From assembly GCF_000812185.1 (NCBI RefSeq), contig NZ_CP007026.1:62001-126000 (forward strand): a stretch of 64,000 nucleotides of DNA, given 5' to 3'. The first letter of the stretch is position 1, and every line of letters begins with the position of its first letter. The DNA comes from Candidatus Nitrosopelagicus brevis (lineage in GTDB: Archaea > Thermoproteota > Nitrososphaeria > Nitrososphaerales > Nitrosopumilaceae). The translations under genes and the position numbers were made by a program. The notes under the pieces were generated by a model that did not search any database, had not been told where the DNA came from, and saw only the letters and a list, made by a program, of their open reading frames with translations. This document shows positions 55,240 to 62,739 of the stretch, piece after piece.

Positions 55240-56452
55240 TAATTCACAATCAATTAATCCTTTATCTCTTGTAAACATTCTAACTTTGCGATATGATCCG
55301 TCTATAATCCCTAACCTTCCTACAAAAAACTTTCAACATTTTGAATCTATACACGAACAACCTAATGTTGATAAAATTGAAAAATCAATTTGTAAAAATA
55401 TTGAGCAAAAATTACAGACATTTGACAAACAAAAAATTTGTATTGCATTGAGTGGTGGAGTTGATTCCACATTAGTATTATCATTATTACGAAAAATTAA
55501 ACCTGATATTGAAATAGAAGCTTTATCTATAAAATTTGCAAATAGTGTAGATGAAACTAAAAATGCATCTAAAATAGCTGATACATTTGATGCAAATCAT
55601 ACTATAATTAATCTTGAAAATTATCTATCTGAATTACCTAAAGCAATTAGCATGATAAAACTTCCTTTTTGGGATCTACATTGGTATTATGTTGCAAAAG
55701 CATCACAACCTATTTCAAAATTTCTTGTTTCAGGTGATGGTGGTGATGAACTTTTTGGTGGTTACACCTTTAGATACAAAAAATTTCTTTCATTAACAAA
55801 TGAAACTTCAAGTCCATTAGAAAAAACAAAAGCATATTTAGAATGTCATGAGAGAGATCGTGTTTCTGATCAAGAAGATATTTTTACAAAAAAATCTAAT
55901 TTTTCATGGAATTTAATTCATGAACAACTTATTCCTTATTTTGATAACAGTTTATCTAATTTAGAACAAATATTCTTAGCGGATTACAATGGAAAATTAT
56001 TGTACAATTTTAATCCTGTAAATTCGAGAATAATTAATTCTCTTGAAATGAATTTACTTACTCCTATTCTTAATGATGATTTGATTTTGTCTGCTCCACA
56101 TATTCCAATTGAATACAAATATGATGAGATTACAAATATTGGAAAAATACCATTACGTTCTATCTTAAAAAAGAATGGTCATGATTCTTTAGTTTCTTCA
56201 GAAAAATTAGGATTTAATGTTAACACAATTAATCTTTGGAAATCTCATGGTCATTCATTATGTAAAGAATTTCTTTCTGATTCAAGAGTAGTTAAAGATG
56301 GTTGGATAAACAATGAATGGATTCAAAAACACATTGATTCTCCGGAGTTAGATGTGAAATATGTTAACAAATTTTTAGGCATTTTAGCTTTTGAAATTTG
56401 GTATAGATTATTCATTACCAAAGAAATGAGTAGTAATACTACATTAGATTAA
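55226..56452 (+). CDS. Asparagine-synthetase-type amidoligase lacking the glutaminase domain
   Basis: The 408-residue protein aligns with only the C-terminal synthetase half of AsnB. The ATP PP-loop SGGVDSTL is at 76-83, SGDGGDELFGGY near 175 and KIPLRSILKK plus SEKLGF in the C-terminal region. No N-terminal Cys-2 glutaminase domain is present; the start is TTG at 55226, inside the end of the dehydrogenase gene. AsnB-like proteins such as WbpS amidate uronic acids in O-antigen synthesis, so the likely reaction is uronate to uronamide. Without a glutaminase it would need free ammonia or a partner. That is inference. Confidence 0.88.
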   Translation: MDVDNNSQSINPLSLVNILTLRYDPSIIPNLPTKNFQHFESIHEQPNVDKIEKSICKNIEQKLQTFDKQKICIALSGGVDSTLVLSLLRKIKPDIEIEALSIKFANSVDETKNASKIADTFDANHTIINLENYLSELPKAISMIKLPFWDLHWYYVAKASQPISKFLVSGDGGDELFGGYTFRYKKFLSLTNETSSPLEKTKAYLECHERDRVSDQEDIFTKKSNFSWNLIHEQLIPYFDNSLSNLEQIFLADYNGKLLYNFNPVNSRIINSLEMNLLTPILNDDLILSAPHIPIEYKYDEITNIGKIPLRSILKKNGHDSLVSSEKLGFNVNTINLWKSHGHSLCKEFLSDSRVVKDGWINNEWIQKHIDSPELDVKYVNKFLGILAFEIWYRLFITKEMSSNTTLD

Positions 56453-56466
56453 TTTAGTATACAAAA

Positions 56467-57264
56467 ATGAAAATAATAATGAAAAAAGATATTGTTGCTG
56501 GATTAGGCGAAATCGGTCTTCCAATTTTAAAAATCCTATCTAAAAAAGAAAATATTGTGGGTTATGATCTAAATGAAAAATTAATGAATAAAAATAAATT
56601 TCAAAAACTTAGTGAATTACCAACATCTTTCCTTCATGTAGCAATTCCGGTAACTATAAAATTTGACTCTAGTTTAATTCAATTAAACAAGAAATTCAAA
56701 CCTGATTGTATTGTAATTCACAGTACAATTCCTCCTGGAACAACAGAGAGACTTCAAAGAAAAATTAATTCCCCAATAATTTTTAGTGCGACTAGAGGTG
56801 TTCATAAAAGAATGTTAAAAGATCTTAAACATTATACAAAATTCTTTGCAATCTCTAATTCTGCTCCAAAAAAACAATGGGCAATCAAAACTTTCTCCAA
56901 AAAAATGAAAAATTCTGGAATAAGGACTAAACAAATGACAAAACCTGAAACCTTGGAATTAGCTAAAATTCTATGTGACACATCATATCTTGGATGGTTA
57001 ATTAATTATTCACAAATTACTAATGTTATAGCAAAAAACTTTGACGTTAATTACGATGAAATGTGGACTTTTTCAGATGAAATTCATAAACGTTTAGGAA
57101 ATAGACCCAAAATGTATCCTGGTTATATTGGAGGGCATTGTGTAATTCCAAATTTAGAACTAATTAATAACCAAACATTGAATCTAATTAAAGAAATGAA
57201 TACCTCTTATAGTAAAAAAATCAAAAACACAAAATCAATCTATAAAAAATATCTGAAAACTTAG
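56467..57264 (+). CDS. Short nucleotide-sugar-dehydrogenase-like protein lacking the UDP domain
   Basis: The 265-residue protein keeps the NAD motif GLGEIG (12-17), SNSAP and HSTIPPGT segments of the family, and a Cys at 225 in YIGGHCVIPN that matches the catalytic Cys of the WbpA-like group. It stops where the C-terminal UDP-binding domain of the usual 430-residue enzymes begins. The frame is intact and codon use normal, so it looks like a stable shortened form rather than decay. It could act on a different, carrier-bound substrate. It follows the amidoligase by 14 bases. Confidence 0.8.
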   Translation: MKIIMKKDIVAGLGEIGLPILKILSKKENIVGYDLNEKLMNKNKFQKLSELPTSFLHVAIPVTIKFDSSLIQLNKKFKPDCIVIHSTIPPGTTERLQRKINSPIIFSATRGVHKRMLKDLKHYTKFFAISNSAPKKQWAIKTFSKKMKNSGIRTKQMTKPETLELAKILCDTSYLGWLINYSQITNVIAKNFDVNYDEMWTFSDEIHKRLGNRPKMYPGYIGGHCVIPNLELINNQTLNLIKEMNTSYSKKIKNTKSIYKKYLKT

Positions 57265-57266
57265 TA

Positions 57267-58349
57267 CTATTTTTTAACATATTTTTCTGCAACAGCAATA
57301 AATTTTCTTGCAACTATATCCCAATTAAATTTCTCAGAAAGTAATTCTCTAGATTGTTTTCCTAGTTTAGTTGCAACATCTTTATTTTCAATTAAATATT
57401 TTATCGAATTAATCCATGTTTCATGATCTCCTTCGTTAACAAGTAGACCAGTTTTTTCATGATAAATCATTTCAGGAATACCGCCAACATTAGATGCTAT
57501 GATTGGTTTTTCCATAGCCATAGCTTCTCTACATGATAGAGGTGTTGTATCCATGCCAGTAGGTAATGCGTAAACATCAATTTCTGTCAAATATTCTCTT
57601 ATCTTTTCTGGATAGGAAAGAAAACCTAAATAATGAAAATTTTTGTATTTTTCAAGTTTATCTAAAATCTGTTTTTTATATTGTCCATCTCCCACCCAAT
57701 AGAAATGCACATCTGGTAATTTTTTCACAACTTCATCCAATGTCAACATCTCCTTTGTCTTACCCCACCAATTTGCATCATGAGACATTCCTACACATGG
57801 ATGTTCCAACGTCATTCCTCTTGCAGGGTACCATCTTGAAGCATCTAATCCTTCAAGAAAATGAAATGTTTTTGCATTAGGAATATGTTCCTTAATGACA
57901 TCTTCCAAATAGTCTGCTGTCATAAAAATTCCTTGACATTCACGAAAAACTTTTTCAGCATTTTTTTGTCGTAAATTTAAAACAGTACGCATTAGTAGAC
58001 CTTTGTATATTGTTTTTTTTGCCCATTCTTGTTCCATCCAGAAATGACCTCTAAGATAAACAAATAGAGGAATATTTTTTTTAATAGTTTCTAAACCAAA
58101 ATGAGATTGCCTATCCACAAAAACTACATCAGGATCATAATCATTAATTAAATCATTAAATTTTTTTTTAGAAAACCAATCGCCAAGATTTCTACTTGGA
58201 AACCCTTTGGCATAATCGACTTCTCTAACTAATTTGTAATCATGTCCTATTTTTTTTAATGCTTCACCAAATTCTTTTAAATGGAAATATTTCCCAATGC
58301 TTTTCTTAGAAGTACCTCCTCCAGCACCTGATGCAATTAAAACTCTCAA
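57267..58349 (-). CDS. Glycosyltransferase family 4 (paralogue of 49623-50687)
   Basis: The 360-residue GT-B enzyme starts MRVLIASGAGGGTSKKSIGK and has CREAMAMEKPIIASNVGGIPEMI at the donor site. The acceptor half shares FHLKEF, DYAKGFPSR and FVYLRGHFW-like stretches with its paralogue at 49623. It is on the opposite strand to the dehydrogenase-amidoligase unit and ends two bases from it. It probably adds the modified sugar or a neighbour of it. Confidence 0.94.
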   Translation of the reverse strand: MRVLIASGAGGGTSKKSIGKYFHLKEFGEALKKIGHDYKLVREVDYAKGFPSRNLGDWFSKKKFNDLINDYDPDVVFVDRQSHFGLETIKKNIPLFVYLRGHFWMEQEWAKKTIYKGLLMRTVLNLRQKNAEKVFRECQGIFMTADYLEDVIKEHIPNAKTFHFLEGLDASRWYPARGMTLEHPCVGMSHDANWWGKTKEMLTLDEVVKKLPDVHFYWVGDGQYKKQILDKLEKYKNFHYLGFLSYPEKIREYLTEIDVYALPTGMDTTPLSCREAMAMEKPIIASNVGGIPEMIYHEKTGLLVNEGDHETWINSIKYLIENKDVATKLGKQSRELLSEKFNWDIVARKFIAVAEKYVKK

Positions 58350-58455
58350 TACTCTATTTTATAATATAACTAATTTAAATTGATAAGAAATTTTTCTTTT
58401 TTCCATACTGAAAATATCACAGCATAGCTTAAATGTATAGAAATAAAGTTCTCCT

Positions 58456-59565
58456 ATGAATCGAATATTAATAATTTTCTTGTTAGTTTCTTTTGTAATA
58501 ATTTTCTTTTTAGGATTGTATGTTGGATTATACAAAATTTTTCCTTTTTCTGAGTTGAATAATTTAAAAGATGAACTAGAATTACGATCTTATAATTTAG
58601 ATTATAATTCTTACCCGGTTGAGATCAATAATTTAATTTCTCTTCAAAACTCAAATGATATAGAACAAAAAAGAAAAGAACTAATCAAATTTATTTGGAA
58701 AACAAATTCTTTACCACAAGAGTTACCAAATACTATTGACAGAAATATTATTGATAAAAGATTTAGTGATCTTTCTAATCTCAAACAAATTGATCGTTTA
58801 ACAATAAAAATGGAACATGAATTATCGTCAATTGTTTATGTTTTCCTACCTGAAAAAAGTAATGGAAATGTAATGATCTATCATCAAGGTCATTCTGGTG
58901 GTTTTGTAAATGGAAAATCAACTATTGAAAAATTTCTTGATAGTGGTTTCACAGTAGCTGCTTTTTCCATGCCTTTAATTGGATTAAATAATCAACCTGT
59001 AATCGAGATTGAAAATCTTGGCTCAGTTAAATTATTCAAACATAATCAATTTGTACTTCTTGAATCAGAAAACTTTTCCAGTTTGAGTTATTTCTTTACA
59101 CCAATTTCCATCACATTAAATTACTTGTCAGAAAATTTTTCATTTGATGATTTTCACATGATTGGAATATCTGGTGGAGGTTGGACAACTACCGTTTATC
59201 CTGCATTAGATACTCGAATCACAAAATCCTTTTCCGTAGCAGGTTCATTACCTCTCTCATTAAGAATTGTAGTAGATGATGTAGGTGATTACGAACAATT
59301 TCATCCAGAATTCTATTCTATAGCAAATTACCTAGAACTTTACATAATGAGTTCATCTGGAAATGGCAGAGAACATTTTCAAATTTTTAACAAATATGAT
59401 ACATGTTGTTTTGCAGTAAACTCTTTAGATCTATTTGATGATTCTATGAAAAAATATTTTTCTAAATTTGACTCTGGCAATTTTGATATTTTAATAGATG
59501 ATACTCATAAACAACATAAAATATCTAATTCTATATCTGATATTATTATAAAGAAAATTACTTAA
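58456..59565 (+). CDS. Membrane-anchored alpha/beta-hydrolase
   Basis: The 369-residue protein has an N-terminal signal-anchor (about 4-26) and an alpha/beta-hydrolase-like domain expected outside the cell. The nucleophile elbow G-I-S-G-G-G lies near residue 240 (IGISGGGWTTT), preceded by the oxyanion-type strand MIYHQGHSGGF, and late Asp (near 332) and His residues could complete a triad. It may remove acyl groups from the surface glycan. It is monocistronic and converges with the sulfotransferase gene. Confidence 0.78.
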   Translation: MNRILIIFLLVSFVIIFFLGLYVGLYKIFPFSELNNLKDELELRSYNLDYNSYPVEINNLISLQNSNDIEQKRKELIKFIWKTNSLPQELPNTIDRNIIDKRFSDLSNLKQIDRLTIKMEHELSSIVYVFLPEKSNGNVMIYHQGHSGGFVNGKSTIEKFLDSGFTVAAFSMPLIGLNNQPVIEIENLGSVKLFKHNQFVLLESENFSSLSYFFTPISITLNYLSENFSFDDFHMIGISGGGWTTTVYPALDTRITKSFSVAGSLPLSLRIVVDDVGDYEQFHPEFYSIANYLELYIMSSSGNGREHFQIFNKYDTCCFAVNSLDLFDDSMKKYFSKFDSGNFDILIDDTHKQHKISNSISDIIIKKIT

Positions 59566-60413
59566 TTCTCCCAATCAAATTTTTTCCCAATTAGTTCAAA
59601 AAGTTCTTCATTATGTATTTTGAAAAATTCTCTTAATTTATCGCGTGTTTTTCCATTCATAGGTGAATATTCACCTTTTTCCATATGCACTTTATTTTTT
59701 ATTTGAATTTCAGCTATATCTAAAAATTGAAATATTTTTCTGTAAATATTCTCTTCATTATCTCTAAATTCTTCTGTAGATAATACAAGAATTTTCTCTT
59801 TTGAAAAAATATCGAACCATGGTTTTAATTGTAAAGCATACAAACTTTTTTTAATATAATGTCTGTGTTCTTTTGGAAATTCAAGTGACCTATCTCTGTA
59901 TTTTTCTGAAATTTCTGTTTCTAATCTCTTCATTTCTTCAATTATTGCTTCATCAAAATCAAGTTTTTCAGTTTTTTCTTTCACTGTTATATTATATTGT
60001 GAATAAGCTCTGTCAATAGGATTTCGTAACATAACTATAATTTTTACATCAGGTTGAGTTTTTTTTATATTCTCTGCAGTGATCTTAGTTTCCATATATC
60101 TAGTTGTTACATCAAATGCCAAAAATTTTCCATATTGTTTTTCAATTTTTCTCTTTTGTGAGATAGTTGGGAAAAAAGATTTGTACCAATTAATACCTAA
60201 ATGAAAATTATCATTAAAAAAGCCCATATTATCATGATGTGATCTTGCAATTGAAGGGTGTTCTGGAAGATAAGAAAACAATGATGTAGTGCCACATCGT
60301 TTTGCGCCTATTATTATGAAATCTGGTAAAACTCTAGATGAAGAAGTAACACCAAAAATATGTCTCTTTACAAATAAATGATAACATTTTCTAATCGTAT
60401 TATGTAGATTCAT
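59562..60413 (-). CDS. Sulfotransferase
   Basis: The 283-residue PAPS-dependent sulfotransferase has a 5'-phosphosulfate loop IIGAKRCGTTSLFSYL near residue 33, and the 3'-phosphate region VKIIVMLRNPIDRAYSQYNI near 115. The organisation matches heparan-sulfate and Nod-factor sulfotransferases. It would add sulfate to a sugar hydroxyl. No PAPS-forming gene is in the window. Located in the same glycan island. Confidence 0.92.
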   Translation of the reverse strand: MNLHNTIRKCYHLFVKRHIFGVTSSSRVLPDFIIIGAKRCGTTSLFSYLPEHPSIARSHHDNMGFFNDNFHLGINWYKSFFPTISQKRKIEKQYGKFLAFDVTTRYMETKITAENIKKTQPDVKIIVMLRNPIDRAYSQYNITVKEKTEKLDFDEAIIEEMKRLETEISEKYRDRSLEFPKEHRHYIKKSLYALQLKPWFDIFSKEKILVLSTEEFRDNEENIYRKIFQFLDIAEIQIKNKVHMEKGEYSPMNGKTRDKLREFFKIHNEELFELIGKKFDWEN

Positions 60414-60439
60414 TTTTCTAAATATTATTGGTATAATAA

Positions 60440-61021
60440 TTATTTAATATACTGTGTAGTACGTTTCTCATCATCACTAAAAACTACACCTACTGTACGT
60501 AATAATGAAACATTATTTTTTTCACAATACTCAATTAATTTTTTGACATAACCTTGAAATGATTCTGGGTCCTCTTTCTTTTTAAGAATATTTGAAAACA
60601 GATCATCGTGATCTAGCATAACAACCTTTTCCTTTGATTTTAGAGCAGTACATATCTCGTCAATATTTAGAACACCGTTAGGACTTTCAATTTTAGGAAC
60701 AATACTTATTCTATCTGGGACTTTTTCCAAAAATTCTTTGAGATCATCAGCTGATTCCACATTTGATACAGCAAAAAATTTTACATTTTCCTTATTTTCC
60801 AAAATTGGAATCATTTCATCCAAAGTATATCTGTTATTTGGTGGTTTTATTCTTCCAATTGGAAGATCAATAAAAAAATTGGAATTACTATTTTTTGTTA
60901 ATTTTTCCTCTAATTCTGAAATACTATTACACCATGCCATATTAATTCGTAAAACACTGTCTTCGGAGGTTGAAATGTCATAATTTGTTATATTTTGTGA
61001 TAGGATTATCATTATTTTCAA
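60440..61021 (-). CDS. Pyruvate-kinase/HpcH-like TIM-barrel fragment protein
   Basis: The 193-residue protein contains a stretch resembling the PEP/pyruvate barrel: FFAVSNVESADDLKEFL, SIVPKIESPNG and VVMLDHDDLFSNIL recall the substrate and metal-site region of pyruvate kinase and of HpcH/HpaI aldolases. At under half the length of those enzymes it lacks much of the barrel. It may be an aldolase-like lyase making or degrading an unusual acid. Placed between the sulfotransferase and a phosphoesterase, both on the same strand. Low certainty on function. Confidence 0.65.
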   Translation of the reverse strand: MKIMIILSQNITNYDISTSEDSVLRINMAWCNSISELEEKLTKNSNSNFFIDLPIGRIKPPNNRYTLDEMIPILENKENVKFFAVSNVESADDLKEFLEKVPDRISIVPKIESPNGVLNIDEICTALKSKEKVVMLDHDDLFSNILKKKEDPESFQGYVKKLIEYCEKNNVSLLRTVGVVFSDDEKRTTQYIK

Positions 61022-61048
61022 TAAAAAAATTATTCTTATTAATTTTAC

Positions 61049-61582
61049 CTATAAATCATAAATTAGGCACGTCTTATCATTAGTGTCAAAGATCATTATT
61101 GTTGATTCACCAAAGTATCTATCATGAGTATAGTTCATTTTCACTGGATAGTGTGCAGTACCAGGATTTAATACAATTACTGTTTTCTCGTCAACATAAT
61201 TTTCTTTTTGGTGTGTATGTCCAAAGATACAAACATCGAATTTTTTTGAATCGATCATTTTTTGTCTTTTTTTGGCATCTGTTCCATGATAAATTCCAAA
61301 TTTTAAATTGTCAATCTTTATTTTTCCAATTTCCTTAAACAATTCTCCATTAATTCCTTCAAATTCTTCTTTTAGTCCTTGCTCTTCTCCATCATTATTT
61401 CCTAGTACCCCAATAATTTTCACACCATCTTTAGATAATCTCTTAAATTCTGTCACTACTGGCGGTGCTACAAAATCTCCTACATGGATTACAATTGATA
61501 CATTATTCTGAGAAAAAATGTCGATTGCCTTGTTCGTATTGAGTATATCATCATGTGTATCTGAAATAATCCCTATTTTCAT
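61049..61582 (-). CDS. Calcineurin-type metallophosphoesterase (YfcE/MJ0936)
   Basis: From the ATG at 61582 the protein has 177 residues and begins MKIGIISDTHDD. Metal motifs are all there: SDTHDD, HVGDFV, GNNDGEE, HGTD and GHTHQKE. YfcE/MJ0936 enzymes are Mn- or Ni-dependent phosphodiesterases with broad in vitro substrates. A TTG at 61606 would add eight residues without homologous content, so the ATG is preferred. Part of the minus-strand group with the TIM-barrel-like and sulfotransferase genes, 27 bases from the former. Confidence 0.92.
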   Translation of the reverse strand: MKIGIISDTHDDILNTNKAIDIFSQNNVSIVIHVGDFVAPPVVTEFKRLSKDGVKIIGVLGNNDGEEQGLKEEFEGINGELFKEIGKIKIDNLKFGIYHGTDAKKRQKMIDSKKFDVCIFGHTHQKENYVDEKTVIVLNPGTAHYPVKMNYTHDRYFGESTIMIFDTNDKTCLIYDL

Positions 61583-61673
61583 TCTACTTGTTCTGGTTTT
61601 TACCAAATAAATTCTTCTACTTCTTTGAGATGTTTATAGTGATATTGATATAATTGATTCATAGGATAGATTC

Positions 61674-62219
61674 ATGAATGAAATTAAGAAATCAAAAGAT
61701 GATTTACTCAGTAGATCTTGGTACTATTTTCGTATTGGATGGTCAACATACTTATCATTTATTTTTGCAGCATTAACCACTCTAACTGTAACATTTTATC
61801 TAATAATAGATGATTACCCTGTTCTCAAATCAGTCTTTCCAACTTTTGAAGTATATCTTACAGTATTTTCTGCCATTGGATTTCCTCTAATTATTGCAAT
61901 AGGATATGGACATTTCAAGCGAACAAAAGCAAGAAAGGCCGAAGTTGATATTGAACTTGAAACAGATCCTTACAGACTCCGAACTCTAGTTAATTCAGAT
62001 ATGATTCTAAACTTATATCTAAAATATTATTCCATATTCCTTCATCGTTATGATGGCAACATAACCGAACAAGAAAAAAATAATTATTTGGAGATTTTAA
62101 ACCAGATTCAATCATTTGTCAAAGATAGAAAGTTATTAAGTAAACATGATACAAAATTTATAGAACATATTGATACCTTTCCAAAATCTAAAAATTCTGA
62201 TCATAGGTTGATGAGTTGA
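61674..62219 (+). CDS. Two-pass membrane protein, first of a tandem pair
   Basis: The 181-residue protein has two close membrane helices (about 25-48 and 62-84), then a cytoplasmic basic segment FKRTKARKAEVDIELET and a helical C-terminal tail. Its neighbour at 62226 is a paralogue: WSTYLSFIFAALTTLTVTFYL here reads WSTYFAFIFAAINTLTVTFYL there, and YPVLKSVFPTFE is identical. No catalytic motif. A role as a small scaffold or regulator at the membrane is possible. Confidence 0.82.
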   Translation: MNEIKKSKDDLLSRSWYYFRIGWSTYLSFIFAALTTLTVTFYLIIDDYPVLKSVFPTFEVYLTVFSAIGFPLIIAIGYGHFKRTKARKAEVDIELETDPYRLRTLVNSDMILNLYLKYYSIFLHRYDGNITEQEKNNYLEILNQIQSFVKDRKLLSKHDTKFIEHIDTFPKSKNSDHRLMS

Positions 62220-62225
62220 TAATAC

Positions 62226-62738
62226 ATGAAAAATAAAGAATTATTTAAAAAAAATCCTTTGTTTCGTGCTTGGTTTTATTTTCGTATGGGATGGTCAACA
62301 TACTTTGCATTTATTTTTGCAGCAATAAACACTCTAACTGTAACATTTTATTTAGCAATAGAAAATTACCCTGTTCTCAAATCAGTCTTTCCAACTTTTG
62401 AAATTTATGTAATTATAACGGTCTTAATTGGAATTCCTTTACTTGTTACAATAGGTTATGCACATTACAAAAGAACAAAAGCAAGAAAAGCTGAAGTTGA
62501 TATTCTTGTAGAAACCAATCCGTACATTATGAGAACACTAGTGAACACTGATCTAGTTTTAATTTTGACTCTAAAATTAGCTGAAATAATTAAAAATTCA
62601 AATGATGATAGTATTCCAAAAGAATTATTGGATGAATTAACAAAATTACAAGATGAACTCAAAGAGTTTTCAAGTCAAAGAAAATTTAGAAATGAAAAGG
62701 ATCTTCAATTTTTTAAAAATATTGATAGAAAGTGGTAA
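62226..62738 (+). CDS. Two-pass membrane protein, second of a tandem pair
   Basis: The 170-residue paralogue of the preceding gene shares its two-helix N-terminal domain and the KRTKARKAEVDI segment, with a more diverged C-terminal coiled-coil-like tail (LDELTKLQDELKEFSSQRKF). The gap from the first gene is only six bases, so they are probably co-translated and may form a heteromer. The DNA of the two N-terminal halves is unusually alike, with a 38-base identical run (61813-61850 and 62365-62402). Confidence 0.82.
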   Translation: MKNKELFKKNPLFRAWFYFRMGWSTYFAFIFAAINTLTVTFYLAIENYPVLKSVFPTFEIYVIITVLIGIPLLVTIGYAHYKRTKARKAEVDILVETNPYIMRTLVNTDLVLILTLKLAEIIKNSNDDSIPKELLDELTKLQDELKEFSSQRKFRNEKDLQFFKNIDRKW

Positions 62739-62739
62739 T

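Noticed and set aside
56467-57264. Pseudogene of a nucleotide-sugar dehydrogenase
   Set aside because: The frame is intact, keeps the NAD motif and catalytic-type Cys, and sits in a compact operon; a functional short form is likelier than a remnant.
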